Of a stretch of 64,000 nucleotides of DNA, positions 40,380 through 49,388 are shown one piece after another. Numbering within the stretch: the stretch's first letter is position 1; the number at the start of each line of letters is the position of its first letter. The position numbers were made by a program, and so were the translations under genes. The stretch covers positions 2,294,001 through 2,358,000 of the forward strand of contig NC_008825.1 of the NCBI RefSeq assembly GCF_000015725.1. Direction: 5' to 3'. Source of the stretch: Methylibium petroleiphilum PM1 (GTDB lineage Bacteria; Pseudomonadota; Gammaproteobacteria; Burkholderiales; Burkholderiaceae_C). The notes under the pieces were generated by a model. The model did no database searches, had not been told where the DNA came from, and saw only the letters and a program-made list of their open reading frames with translations.

Positions 40380-40924
40380 GCCCGGCGGGCGGACGGCGTG
40401 CGGACCGCGTCTTCAAAGCGACGGGTCGGCCTGGGCACGGGACGCAACGCATTCGATTCGGGATCGGACCGCTCGGCGGCCGACGTCGGCGGGTTCATCG
40501 CGACCAGGCGCATCATCTTGCTGTGCGGTGCGTCCCAGTAATCGGCCGAGTGCGGGACGAACTTCAACAGCACCAGGTAGGGTGATTCGGGACCCTCGAG
40601 GAACCAGGGCTTCGCATAGGGCGTCCACAGTCGCTTCACGTGCTCCCGGTCGCGAACTACCTCGCCGTGACCGGAGATGGACACGTAGATCGAGTTCGCT
40701 TCGTTGGAGAAGCTGAGGTTCAGAGGGATCAGCCGCTCCGTCTTCTCCGAACGCACATCGGTGAAGAACCACAGCGCGCCGTCGCCGTCCATCTCCAGCG
40801 GCGTCATCGGCCGGCTCACCAGCGAACCGTCGCGTTCGACGCCGCTGAGCATCGCGATCGACATGCCGTCGATCAGGCTCGCCAATTGGTTCAGGTCGGC
40901 CGCTTCTTGTGTTTCGATGTTCAT
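40370..40924 (-). CDS. Pyridoxamine 5'-phosphate oxidase-fold protein (general stress protein 26-like)
   Basis: 184-residue protein with the split-barrel flavin-binding fold. Start ATG at 40924 with AAGGAG nine bases upstream. MSIAMLSGVERDGSLVSRPMTPLEMD is the first strand pair; GALWFFTDVRSEKTERL, INLSFSN-type and SIYVSISGHGEVVRDREHVKRLW follow, matching the GSP26 subfamily that binds FMN or FAD. YWDAPHSKMMRL closes the fold. The last 35 residues are a low-complexity Arg/Pro tail. Enzymatic role unknown; relatives respond to stress. Confidence 0.88.
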   Translation of the reverse strand: MNIETQEAADLNQLASLIDGMSIAMLSGVERDGSLVSRPMTPLEMDGDGALWFFTDVRSEKTERLIPLNLSFSNEANSIYVSISGHGEVVRDREHVKRLWTPYAKPWFLEGPESPYLVLLKFVPHSADYWDAPHSKMMRLVAMNPPTSAAERSDPESNALRPVPRPTRRFEDAVRTPSARRAHA

Positions 40925-41050
40925 GGACCACTCCTTGCGTTGGGGTGCATTCATGGTCGCCCCGGGCCGGGGCGCGAACTATCGGCGAGGGCCGCTCCTG
41001 CGCGTCGGCCGCGTCCTACAGCGGCGGCCGACGGCAGGGGCCGCGTCACG

Positions 41051-41812
41051 TCAGGGCGTCGTCGTCAGTTCGGTCGCTGCCGGCGTGTCGTCGTCCGACT
41101 GCACCACGAGGGCCTTCACGTCGTCGGGTGTCGCGCTGGCCGGCAGGCTGAGCACCAACCAGTCGGCGTTGACGTTCAACGTCACCGGTGCATTGAAGAT
41201 CACGTTCTTCGTGCCGGCGTTGGTGATGCGCATCTGGTAGGTACCGCCGGGCAGATCGACAGAGTCGGAGCCCGAGGCCGGACTCGCTGCCTTGTAGGCC
41301 ACCGCTGGGAAGGTGGGCGACACGCCGGCCAGATCGGTGCCGGGTGCATTGAGATAGACATCGATGCTGCCGGCGTTGAACGAGGCATTGAACACGCGCA
41401 CGCGGGCATTGTCCGCGGTCAGGCCCTTGTTGTACGGGTCGTCGATCAGCACCATCTCGGTCACCGAAGAACTCGGCACCGCGAGCAGGCTGTACTTGTT
41501 GCCGCGCTTGGCATCGAAGGTGACCGCACCGACATCGAGCGAACCGGTCGATGTCTTCACCGACCAGGTCGCGTCGCCGGAATCGACGTCGAAGTACTTC
41601 GATGCGAACAGGTAGGGCACATCGGTCGCGTCGGACTGCGCGTTGGCGCCGCGGAACAGCGTGACGTCCGGGCCGGCCGGAATGGCATGGACGAACCGGA
41701 CCTTCGGGTCGGCGATGTCGAGCCGGTCGTCGAGGTCGTCGTCGCCGCCACCACAAGCGGCGAGCAGGGCGATGGGCGCGAGCGCCAGCAGGAACTTCAT
41801 GGAATGCTTCAT
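41051..41812 (-). CDS. DUF4397 lipoprotein
   Basis: 253-residue secreted lipoprotein. The lipobox LLAAC (Cys 20) is followed by GGGDDDLDD, an acidic spacer that in E. coli rules would favour outer-membrane or inner-membrane retention depending on the second residue (here Gly). DUF4397 begins at KVRFVHAIPAGPDVTLFRG and has a second copy-like element at ARVRVFNASFNAGSIDVYL, both typical. The fold is predicted to be all-beta. The start is ATG 41812; a second ATG lies four codons inside. Function unknown. Alone on the minus strand. Confidence 0.88.
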   Translation of the reverse strand: MKHSMKFLLALAPIALLAACGGGDDDLDDRLDIADPKVRFVHAIPAGPDVTLFRGANAQSDATDVPYLFASKYFDVDSGDATWSVKTSTGSLDVGAVTFDAKRGNKYSLLAVPSSSVTEMVLIDDPYNKGLTADNARVRVFNASFNAGSIDVYLNAPGTDLAGVSPTFPAVAYKAASPASGSDSVDLPGGTYQMRITNAGTKNVIFNAPVTLNVNADWLVLSLPASATPDDVKALVVQSDDDTPAATELTTTP

Positions 41813-42054
41813 CGGTCTTGCCTCTCGAAGGGTTGCTGAGTGATCGCCTGGGCCTGGCGGCCGGTGAGGCGAGTCCGTCTTGCGAACCCTTGAAAGGTAG
41901 GAGCGAAGCCTGCGGGCTTCTGTCGGCCGATGCGGCGCCTGCACGTAGGGCGCCCCGCAAGAGAGTGTCGGACAACGCGCTTTGTCTTTTGACATGCTCC
42001 GCCGGACCGCTCGGCCGACGCAACGCTCGCGGTCAGGCGGTGGACGCCGCGCCC

Positions 42055-42402
42055 TCAGTCGAGGAACACACTGCGCACGACACGCCACTCCTGCGGTCCC
42101 GTGCTGCTGCGCGAACACCCCAGGGCCTCGGGCTCGCCAGCGGGTGCGAGATCGCTGCGCGAGCGGTCGCCGGTCCCGGTGCCCATGTGGTAGCGATCCA
42201 GCCACACGCGCAGCCGGCGCGTGGGGTGCGTGTTCCTGACGAGAATCTGCACGCCGTTTCGAGAGACACACTGCGCGGTGAAGTCTTCGACGAAGGCCAC
42301 GTAGGCCCTCGCGTCTTCCTCCGCGCCCGCCGTGCCGGGCAGCACGGTGCCGCACAGCGCCAGCACGATGGCCCAACCTGCGGTGAGTCGCTGACGTCTC
42401 AC
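42055..42402 (-). CDS. Secreted hypothetical protein, 115 aa
   Basis: Not recognised. The GTG at 42402 has AGGAG seven bases upstream. A signal peptide is likely (GWAIVLALCGTVLPGTAGAE, cut near residue 27). The short mature domain has AYVAFVEDFTAQCVSRNGV, then VRNTHPTRRLRVWLDRYHMG and a C-terminal QEWRVVRSVFLD. Two cysteines remain after cleavage. Divergence from the DUF4397 gene is not seen; both face the same way, 242 bases apart. Confidence 0.65.
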   Translation of the reverse strand: MRRQRLTAGWAIVLALCGTVLPGTAGAEEDARAYVAFVEDFTAQCVSRNGVQILVRNTHPTRRLRVWLDRYHMGTGTGDRSRSDLAPAGEPEALGCSRSSTGPQEWRVVRSVFLD

Positions 42403-42488
42403 GTTGCTGCTCCTGTATGGATGACCGGCCTTGATGTCGACCGCTGCAAATGATGACACGCGCCGCGCACTCAAGCGGACGCAGCGGA

Positions 42489-42707
42489 TCAACGCTTCAG
42501 CTTGCGGTAGGCGCGGTCCGCTTCCGGTCCGCGATCGGTGTCCTTCAAACCGCGAGCCAGATCGCGATGGGCCTGCCGCATGCTCTCGCTGGGCTCGCCA
42601 CCGGTCATGTCGCTGGATTCGTCGCGTTCGTGTGGCAGTGATGGACGCGGGCTCGGCTTCGGCGCGGGCGGCCGGGATCGGGAGGAGGATGCGGCGCGTG
42701 TGCTCAT
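42489..42707 (-). CDS. Small conserved hypothetical protein, 72 aa
   Basis: Short basic protein with AAGGAGAG ahead of the ATG at 42707. The N-terminal half is Ser/Pro/Arg-rich and disordered. The C-terminal half has LPHERDESSDMTGG and a helix ARGLKDTDRGPEADRAYRKL. I recall this type of pattern, with HERDES and DTDRGP-type motifs, from small uncharacterised proteins of Burkholderiales, but no function is known. Confidence 0.7.
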   Translation of the reverse strand: MSTRAASSSRSRPPAPKPSPRPSLPHERDESSDMTGGEPSESMRQAHRDLARGLKDTDRGPEADRAYRKLKR

Positions 42708-42740
42708 GGGACTCTCCTTGCTCGAGGGGACGCCTTGCGC

Positions 42741-43550
42741 TCAGCCCGGCGCACGGCGATAGCGACGCGTCAGCTCGGTGCTGACGACGCAGACGGTCAG
42801 CCAGGCCAGGCCGGAAGCGAAGCCGGCCAGCACGTCGCTGGCGAAATGCACCTGCAGGAAGATGCGGCTGCATCCGGTCGTGAAGGCGATCGCGGTGGCC
42901 AGAAGCAGCGCCGGCAGATGCCACGCCGGCGGCAGGCGCCGCATCGCGATGTAGGCGAGCATGCCGTAAGCGACTACCGCACCGGAGCTGTGGCCACTGG
43001 GGAAGCTCCACCCCAGTTCGTGCACCAGGCCGTGTTCGTGCAGTGGCCGCACGCGCTCGAAGATGCCCTTCAGGGTGGTGTTCAGGACGCCGTTGCCGGC
43101 GATCGCGATCACCCAGGCCAGCGCCAGCCAGCGTTTGCGGACGACCCACAGCCACACCGCCACCACGGTGCAAAGCACGGAGAGCGTCGCCGTGTCGCCG
43201 AAGCGGGTCAGAAGCGAGAAGACCCGCAGGGTCGCGAGCGAGACGCTGTCCCGCAGCGTGTCGGAAAAGGCCGTGTCGAGCATCCCCAATTCCTCGTCGA
43301 TGCCGATCTCGTCAGCCGTGCCGGCGAAGATGGCGGCGGACACCACGACGATCACGAAGCCCAGGCCGAGGTTCAGCGCCAGGAAGCCGCTCGGCGGCAA
43401 CGGGCTCTCCAGCCGCGGCAGCACATGGCGTCGTGTCAGCCACCAGGCCGAGGCGACGAACAACAGCAGGCAAGCCAGCGCAAACACGAAGCTGGGTACG
43501 GCCCGCTCGCCCACCGCGGTGACCAGCGCGAGAACGCGGGCCTCATCCAT
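42741..43550 (-). CDS. PAP2-family membrane phosphatase
   Basis: 269-residue integral membrane protein with six predicted helices. The three acid-phosphatase motifs are complete: KGIFERVRP (about 178-186), FPSGHS (about 201-206) and SRIFLQVHFASDV (about 239-251). Such enzymes remove phosphate from phosphatidic acid, phosphatidylglycerol phosphate or undecaprenyl pyrophosphate. The start ATG at 43550 overlaps the upstream phosphoesterase gene by eight bases. Last gene of the lipid kinase/phosphoesterase/PAP2 operon. Confidence 0.92.
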   Translation of the reverse strand: MDEARVLALVTAVGERAVPSFVFALACLLLFVASAWWLTRRHVLPRLESPLPPSGFLALNLGLGFVIVVVSAAIFAGTADEIGIDEELGMLDTAFSDTLRDSVSLATLRVFSLLTRFGDTATLSVLCTVVAVWLWVVRKRWLALAWVIAIAGNGVLNTTLKGIFERVRPLHEHGLVHELGWSFPSGHSSGAVVAYGMLAYIAMRRLPPAWHLPALLLATAIAFTTGCSRIFLQVHFASDVLAGFASGLAWLTVCVVSTELTRRYRRAPG

Positions 43551-44367
43551 CGCTGCCAACCTCGAAGCCGAGGCGGTGCATCGACACCGGTTCGAAACGC
43601 TGCGACGCCGCGCGGTAATCCCAGCGCTCGACCAGCGCCTCGCGGCGCGGCCCCACACGGCCTCGCGAACGGACCAGGTTGACCGAGTTGCCGGCCTCGT
43701 CACGCACCCGCCGCGACACCGCGGTGCCCGCCTGCACCGCCCACAGTGGTCGCGCCAGCGCCTCGAAGCGCTCGTGCAGCGGCAGCACGAAGGGCAGATG
43801 GATGTGGCCGCCGAGCACCAGGTCCGCCCCGGCCTGAGACCAGGCGCGCGCCGCCTCGGTGCCGCGGTGCAACCGGTTCGGTTCGTCCTCCTCGCGCGTC
43901 ACCGCCAGCGGCTGGTGCACGACCACCACCCGCAGCTGACCCGGTTGCGCGGCGTGCAGCTGCGCCGCCACGCGCGCCACCTGCGCGTCCGACACCTCGC
44001 CGTCCTTGTGGCGCCAGGGCCGGGTGGTGTTGACGGTGAGCAGCAGCAGGTCGGGCCACGCGGCCATCGGTTCGAGCTCGGCACCGAAAGCCTGGCGGTG
44101 GTTGGCATACGGCGCAAACAGCCGGGCGAGCGGGTTGAACAGCGGGATGTCGTGGTTGCCGGGGATCACTAGCGTGACCGGGGTACCCAGGCGATCGACG
44201 AAGGCCCGCGCCGCGCGGAATTGCGCGCGGCTGGCCCGTTGGGTGATGTCGCCCGACAGCACGGCCACGTCGGGCGCCTGCTCGCGCACCAGCTGCAGCA
44301 GCGCCTCGACCACCGCGGGCTGCTCGGTACCGAAGTGCGGATCGGAGATCTGGATCGCCAGGGTCAT
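43543..44367 (-). CDS. Metallophosphoesterase (3',5'-cAMP phosphodiesterase CpdA-like)
   Basis: 274-residue class III-like phosphoesterase: QISDPHFG (Asp 9, His 11), LSGDITQRA, IPGNHDIPLFN, VVHQPLAV and LGGHIHLPFV supply the full metal set. This order fits the CpdA/Icc group, but substrate cannot be told; relatives also act on nucleotides or lipid intermediates. The ATG at 44367 overlaps the lipid kinase stop (ATGA) and its end overlaps PAP2, so three proteins are made from one message. Confidence 0.88.
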   Translation of the reverse strand: MTLAIQISDPHFGTEQPAVVEALLQLVREQAPDVAVLSGDITQRASRAQFRAARAFVDRLGTPVTLVIPGNHDIPLFNPLARLFAPYANHRQAFGAELEPMAAWPDLLLLTVNTTRPWRHKDGEVSDAQVARVAAQLHAAQPGQLRVVVVHQPLAVTREEDEPNRLHRGTEAARAWSQAGADLVLGGHIHLPFVLPLHERFEALARPLWAVQAGTAVSRRVRDEAGNSVNLVRSRGRVGPRREALVERWDYRAASQRFEPVSMHRLGFEVGSDG

Positions 44368-45320
44368 TGCGGCTCCGGCTTGAGCAACCACAGCGGCTGC
44401 GGAGCGACTCGGAACACCAGTGGCGTGGCCAGCCAGGCGATCTCGCCGTCGGTCGCCACCTTGATACGCCGCCCCGCGCGGCCCCGCAGCGCCGGCTGCA
44501 CCGTGATCCGCGCGAACGGGAAGCTCGACACCTTGTCGGCGTCCCCGAGCTGACCGAACGCGCCCCGCAGCAGCAGCCACAGCATCTCGAGCCGGCCCAC
44601 AGGCCGCAGCGCGATCGCCGCGAGCCGGCCCTGTTCGAGCAGCGGCGCCTCGCGGATTCCGATCTGCTCGAGCTGCAGGCGGTTGTTGCCGATGAACAGC
44701 GTCGACGTTCGCAGCTCGCAGGCCTGCAGATCGCCGTCCTGCTCGAGATGCAGGCGCAACCGCCGGTGCCCGCGCAGCAGCGTCATGACGCCCGACCACA
44801 GCGCCACCAGGCGGCTGCGTCCGTACTGCTGCTTGTAGGCCTCGCGGTCCTCGAGCAGCTTCGGGTAGAGCCCGAGGCTGGCGTTCACGAGGAACACGCG
44901 GTCGTTGACCAGCCCCACCTGCACCGGCTGCGCCTCAGCCGTCAGCAGCAGTCGGGTGCCCTCTTCCGTCGTGGCCGGCAGCCCGTGGGTGCGACTGAAG
45001 TAGTTGAAGGTGCCCTGCGGCAGCACCCCGAACGCGCAGCCGCTGCCCAGAACCGCCTGGGCCACCGCGTTGATCGTGCCGTCGCCACCGGCGGCGACCA
45101 CGATGCCGCCACGCGCCCGCGCGCGACCGACTACGTTGCGCGCGATGTCGTGCAGCCGCGCCGGCTCGTCGACCACCGTCAGTTCGTGCTTCCGTCCCGC
45201 CTCGCTCAGCACACGCTCGATCGTCGCGCGCGTGGCGTTGGCGTCGTCGCTGCCGGAACCGACGTTGAGCACCACGAAGATCGGCGCGTTGGAGTCGGGC
45301 TCGGGAGGGTCGGTAGGCAT
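44364..45320 (-). CDS. Diacylglycerol kinase catalytic-domain lipid kinase (YegS/DgkB-like)
   Basis: 318-residue soluble lipid kinase. The nucleotide loop AAGGDGTINAV (77-87) is the family hallmark. IFVVLNVGSGS starts the first domain, FGVLPQGTFNYFSR follows the loop, and the all-beta second domain shows TSTLFIGNNRLQLE. Family members phosphorylate diacylglycerol, phosphatidylglycerol or sphingoid lipids. First gene of the operon with a phosphoesterase and PAP2 phosphatase. Confidence 0.92.
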   Translation of the reverse strand: MPTDPPEPDSNAPIFVVLNVGSGSDDANATRATIERVLSEAGRKHELTVVDEPARLHDIARNVVGRARARGGIVVAAGGDGTINAVAQAVLGSGCAFGVLPQGTFNYFSRTHGLPATTEEGTRLLLTAEAQPVQVGLVNDRVFLVNASLGLYPKLLEDREAYKQQYGRSRLVALWSGVMTLLRGHRRLRLHLEQDGDLQACELRTSTLFIGNNRLQLEQIGIREAPLLEQGRLAAIALRPVGRLEMLWLLLRGAFGQLGDADKVSSFPFARITVQPALRGRAGRRIKVATDGEIAWLATPLVFRVAPQPLWLLKPEPQ

Positions 45321-45474
45321 GGTCGGTGGGCGTGCGGCACGAAGACCGCATCAGACCATGCACCCCGGCCGCAAGCCATAGTCCGCGGACCGACCGCACG
45401 GTAGGAACTTGCCTACGCTCCTACTCCGGACATCCACTCGACGAGGCGGGCGCGCCGACGCCGGCGCACGGGCC

Positions 45475-46242
45475 CTAGCGTCGGGCCTTGCCGGAACCGA
45501 ACAGGCCGCGCAGCAGGCCCGGCTCCGAACGGGCGGCCGGGTTGGTGCGGGTGACCATCAGGCTGGAGGTCAGGTAAAGCGCATTGAGCAGGCGCGCGGC
45601 CCGCTCGACGTTCATGCCAGGGAAGCGCGCCACGTCACGCATCGAGACCGACTCCTTGCGCAGTCGCTCGATGGCCGAGCCAAGGGCGCCAGGCGCATTC
45701 AGGTTCTCGATCGCCGAGCGATCGACCACGCGGTAGGCCGCCGTGCCGCCGATTTCGCTGAGCAAGGTGCGTCGCGGACCGTTCAGAGCCATGGTCCAGA
45801 GCAGCGGAGCCAGCGGACGGTAGCAATCCGCCTGGCCCACCCGTTCATGCATCCAGTGGCCCGGTGGCCTCACGCCCGGCGGCTCGACGGTCAGCACGCG
45901 CAACTCGGCCAAACCCTCTGCAGACGCACCGGTCATGTCGCGCGGCGAATGGTAGAGGCGCTCGTCGGGAAACACGGTGATGGGCCACACCAGTTGCTCG
46001 TGCTGCAGGCAGAGCAATGCCGGCTCCCGGTGCCGTATGCAGGCAGCGATCACCTCGAGGATGTCGCCCTCCTGCAGGTCCTCCTCGATCTGCCGCAGGT
46101 CAGCCATCAGCGTGCTGGGCAGCAGCGTCGGCCCGCCCGCCAGACGCATGAAGCCGCTGGTGCCGGTTTCCGCCCTCACGCGCTCGAACGCACTGATGCG
46201 CCACAACGTGGACGCCGCAAAGTCACGCATCGCTTCCCGCAT
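45475..46242 (-). CDS. Hypothetical protein, 255 aa
   Basis: Not recognised. The ATG at 46242 has AGGGAG six bases upstream (a GTG one codon earlier is also open). No signal peptide or membrane helix. The first half resembles a regulatory sensor fold (DLRQIEEDLQEGDILEVIAACI; HEQLVWPITVFPDERLYHSP). The last 80 residues look like a winged-helix segment (ALGSAIERLRKESVSMRDVA; GMNVERAARLLNALYLTSSL). It lies between the lipid kinase and an ABC exporter and may belong to either. Possibly a DNA-binding or twitching-control type protein, but this is a guess. Confidence 0.75.
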   Translation of the reverse strand: MREAMRDFAASTLWRISAFERVRAETGTSGFMRLAGGPTLLPSTLMADLRQIEEDLQEGDILEVIAACIRHREPALLCLQHEQLVWPITVFPDERLYHSPRDMTGASAEGLAELRVLTVEPPGVRPPGHWMHERVGQADCYRPLAPLLWTMALNGPRRTLLSEIGGTAAYRVVDRSAIENLNAPGALGSAIERLRKESVSMRDVARFPGMNVERAARLLNALYLTSSLMVTRTNPAARSEPGLLRGLFGSGKARR

Positions 46243-46370
46243 CACTCTCTCCCTGAACTGCTGGCCGGTGGCCTATGAATACATCATGAACGACGATGGC
46301 GACAAGTCGTCGCTGCGGCGGACCCCGCAATCGAGGGGAATTGTGGTCCGGGGCAGCCCCACCGGCGGGC

Positions 46371-48224
46371 TCACGCCAACACCTCTGCGGCGTCCTCTGC
46401 CTCTTCGCCCAGGAAGCCCCCACTCTGGTGCGCCCACAATCGCGCATACAGCCCACCCCGCGCGAGCAGGCTGCGGTGGTCGCCCTGCTCGACGATGCGG
46501 CCGCGGTCCAGCACGACCAGCCGGTCCATCGCCGCGATCGTGCTGAGCCGGTGGGCGATGGCGACAACCGTCTTGCCCTCCATCAGCCGGTACAGGCTGG
46601 CCTGGATGGCCGCCTCGACCTCCGAGTCGAGCGCGCTGGTGGCCTCGTCGAGCAGCAGGATCGGTGCGTCCTTCAGCATCACGCGCGCGATCGCGATGCG
46701 CTGCCGCTGGCCGCCCGAGAGCTTGACGCCGCGTTCGCCCACATGGGCGTCGTACCCGGTCCGCTGCTTCGGGTCGGTCAGGCCCTGGATGAACTCGTGT
46801 GCCTCGGCCCGTCGGGCGGCGAGCACCATGTCGGCATCGGTCGCGTCGGGCCGGCCGTAGAGGATGTTGTCCCGCACCGAGCGGTGCAGCAGCGAGGTGT
46901 CCTGCGTGACCATGCCGACCTGCTCGCGCAGGCTGTTCTGTGTCACCCCGGCGATGTCCTGGCCGTCGATCAGCACGCGGCCTCGTTCGATGTCGTAGAA
47001 GCGCAGCAGCAGGTTGATGAGGGTGGACTTGCCGGCACCGGACCGGCCGACCAGGCCGATCTTCTCGCCCGCCCGGATGTCCAGCGACAGGTTCTCCACC
47101 ACCATCCGCTCGCCGCCGTAGCCGAAGCTCACGTCCTCGAAACGGATCTCGCCGCGGCTTACCTGCAGCGGCCGTGCGTCCGCCCGGTCGACCACCGCAT
47201 GGGGTCGCGACAACGTGTTCATGCCGTCCTGAACCGTGCCGATGTGCTCGAACAGCGCCGCCATCTCCCACATCACCCAGTGCGAGATGCCGTTGAGCCG
47301 CAGCGACATCGCGGTCGCCGCCGCCAGCGCGCCCACCCCCACCTGCCCTTGCGTCCACAGCCACAGCGTCGCACCGGCCGTGCTCAGGATCAGCAGCATG
47401 CTCAGCGCGTGATTGACGATCTCGAAGCCGGTGACCAGCCGCATCTGCGCCTGCACGGTCTGCAGGAACTCCTGCATCGCGCCGCGTGCATAGCCGGCCT
47501 CCCGCCCGGCATGCGAGAACAGCTTGACGGTGGCGATGTTCGTGTAGGCATCGGTGATGCGCCCGGTCATCAGCGAGCGCGCATCGGCCTGCGACTGCGC
47601 CACACGCGCCAGCCGGGGCACGAAATGCCGCAGGGCCAGCGTGTAGAGCGCCACCCAGCCCAGGAAGGGCAGCAGCAGCCATGCATCGAAGCCGCCCAGC
47701 ACCAGCAGCAGCGTGACGAAGTAGATCACCACGAACACCAGCAGCTCGGCCAGGATCATCCAGGTGTCGCGCACCGCCAGCGCCGTCTGCATCACCTTGG
47801 TGGCCACCCGGCCGGCGAACTCGTCTTGGTAGAAGCCCATGCTCTGGCCGAGCATCAGGCGGTGGAAGTTCCAGCGCAGCAGCATCGGGAAGTTGCCGGC
47901 CAGCGCCTGCTGCTTGATCAGCGACTGCAGCGCGATCAGCAGCGTGCTGCCCACCAGCACCGCCGCCAGCAGCATCAGTGTGCCGCCCTGCTCGGCCCAC
48001 AGACGCGCGGGCGCCACCGCGGCCAACCAGTCGACGATGCGGCCGAGCATGCTGAACAGCAGTGCCTCGAACGCCCCGATGCCGGCGGTCAACAAGGTCA
48101 TCGCCAGCAGCCAGGGCCGCAGCCCGCGCGTGCTGTGCCACAGGAAAGGCAGCAGCCCCTTGGGCGGCGGCGTGGGCGCCGCGTCTGGGTAAGGATGGAG
48201 CAGCTTCTCGAACGCGCCGAACAC
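46371..48224 (-). CDS. ABC exporter, fused permease and ATPase
   Basis: 617 residues from the GTG at 48224, which has GGAG seven bases upstream. The N-terminal six-helix membrane domain (about 30-330; start PFLWHSTRGLRPWLLAMTLL) belongs to the ABC type I exporter fold. The ATPase domain follows: LVGRSGAGKSTLINLLLRFY (Walker A, near residue 391), Q-loop in GMVTQDTSLLHRSV, signature LSGGQRQRIAIA, Walker B ILLLDEATSALDS and the His switch IAHRLSTI. Probably a homodimeric lipid, peptide or drug exporter; the specific cargo is unknown. It ends about 130 bases upstream of the 255-aa gene. Confidence 0.93.
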   Translation of the reverse strand: MFGAFEKLLHPYPDAAPTPPPKGLLPFLWHSTRGLRPWLLAMTLLTAGIGAFEALLFSMLGRIVDWLAAVAPARLWAEQGGTLMLLAAVLVGSTLLIALQSLIKQQALAGNFPMLLRWNFHRLMLGQSMGFYQDEFAGRVATKVMQTALAVRDTWMILAELLVFVVIYFVTLLLVLGGFDAWLLLPFLGWVALYTLALRHFVPRLARVAQSQADARSLMTGRITDAYTNIATVKLFSHAGREAGYARGAMQEFLQTVQAQMRLVTGFEIVNHALSMLLILSTAGATLWLWTQGQVGVGALAAATAMSLRLNGISHWVMWEMAALFEHIGTVQDGMNTLSRPHAVVDRADARPLQVSRGEIRFEDVSFGYGGERMVVENLSLDIRAGEKIGLVGRSGAGKSTLINLLLRFYDIERGRVLIDGQDIAGVTQNSLREQVGMVTQDTSLLHRSVRDNILYGRPDATDADMVLAARRAEAHEFIQGLTDPKQRTGYDAHVGERGVKLSGGQRQRIAIARVMLKDAPILLLDEATSALDSEVEAAIQASLYRLMEGKTVVAIAHRLSTIAAMDRLVVLDRGRIVEQGDHRSLLARGGLYARLWAHQSGGFLGEEAEDAAEVLA

Positions 48225-48370
48225 GCAGGGTCTCCGTGGTGGATGGGGCCCGCACCGGAGCCAGGCGGCGAGGTTAGCCGATGGCAATGGCCCTGCCCCC
48301 ATGCCAGCGTCGACAGGCCCTAGCATGCGCGCTTCGCCCGCACGGCTCACCGCTTCGCCCACCGCCTCCG

Positions 48371-49378
48371 ATGGATTCACTGACTCAGCTCGCACTCGGC
48401 GCCGCCGTCGGCATCGCCGTCATGGGCCGACGCACCGCCGCCTGGAAGGCCGCGCTGTGGGGCGGCCTGTGCGGCACCCTGCCCGACCTCGACGCCTTCA
48501 TCGACCACGGTGACGCGATCAGCAACATGACGCTGCACCGCGCCGAGAGCCACGCGCTGTTCTTCCTGACGCTGGCGGCGCCGCTGCTCGCCGCAGCCAT
48601 CGCCGGGCTGCACCGTGACCGCGCGCACTTCGGCCGCTGGTGGGTGACCGTCTGGCTCGCGCTCGTCACCCACCCGCTGCTCGACCTGATGACGGTCTAC
48701 GGCACGCAACTCGCCCGGCCGTTCAGCGACTTTCCGTTCGCCGTCGGCAGCATCTTCATCATCGACCCGCTCTACACGCTGCCGCTGCTGGCGGGTGTGA
48801 TCCTGGCGCTCGTTGCGTGGCCCGGCCGCGGCTTGCGCTGGAACGCCGCGGGCCTGCTGCTGAGCACCGGCTACCTCGCCTGGAGCGTGATCGCGCAGCA
48901 GCATGTGACGAGCCTCGCGCGGGCCTCGCTGCAGGCTCAGGGACTGGCCGCGCGCGACTTGCTGGTGACGCCGGCCCCGTTCAACACCGTGCTGTGGCGC
49001 GTGCTCGTCCTCACGCCGGACGGCCACGCCGAGGGCTTCTATTCGCTGCTGGACGACACACCCCACATCAGCTTCGAGCGCTTTCCGCACGACACCGGGC
49101 TCCTGCCCCGGCTCGCCGACAACCTCCCCGCACAGCGCATCGCCGCGTTCAGCCACGGCTTCTTCAAGCTCGAGCAGCGCGACGGTCAGGTGCGCATCAC
49201 CGACCTGCGCATGGGGCTCGAACCGAGCTACTTCTTCAGCTTCGTCGTCGCCGAGCAACGCGACGGGCGGTTCGAGGCGCGACCGCCACTGCCGGTCGGC
49301 GTGCGGCCGGACTTGCAGCGCACGGGCCCGTGGCTCTGGCGCCGCCTGCTCGGCGAACCGCTGCCATCGCCACGCTGA
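48371..49378 (+). CDS. Membrane-bound metal-dependent hydrolase (YdjM/DUF457-like)
   Basis: 335-residue protein opening with MDSLTQLALGAAVGIAVMGR, then GGLCGTLPDLDAFIDHGD and HRAESHALFFLTL, the His/Asp pattern of the YdjM-type LexA-regulated membrane hydrolase family. Four or so membrane helices lie in residues 10-180 (WWVTVWLALVTHPLLDLMTV). The C-terminal half (after TSLARASLQAQG) is a soluble beta-rich domain in which PAPFNTVLWRVLV is the typical motif. Catalytic activity is unproven for the family. It is divergent from the ABC exporter. Confidence 0.9.
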   Translation: MDSLTQLALGAAVGIAVMGRRTAAWKAALWGGLCGTLPDLDAFIDHGDAISNMTLHRAESHALFFLTLAAPLLAAAIAGLHRDRAHFGRWWVTVWLALVTHPLLDLMTVYGTQLARPFSDFPFAVGSIFIIDPLYTLPLLAGVILALVAWPGRGLRWNAAGLLLSTGYLAWSVIAQQHVTSLARASLQAQGLAARDLLVTPAPFNTVLWRVLVLTPDGHAEGFYSLLDDTPHISFERFPHDTGLLPRLADNLPAQRIAAFSHGFFKLEQRDGQVRITDLRMGLEPSYFFSFVVAEQRDGRFEARPPLPVGVRPDLQRTGPWLWRRLLGEPLPSPR

Positions 49379-49388
49379 CCAGCGCGAC

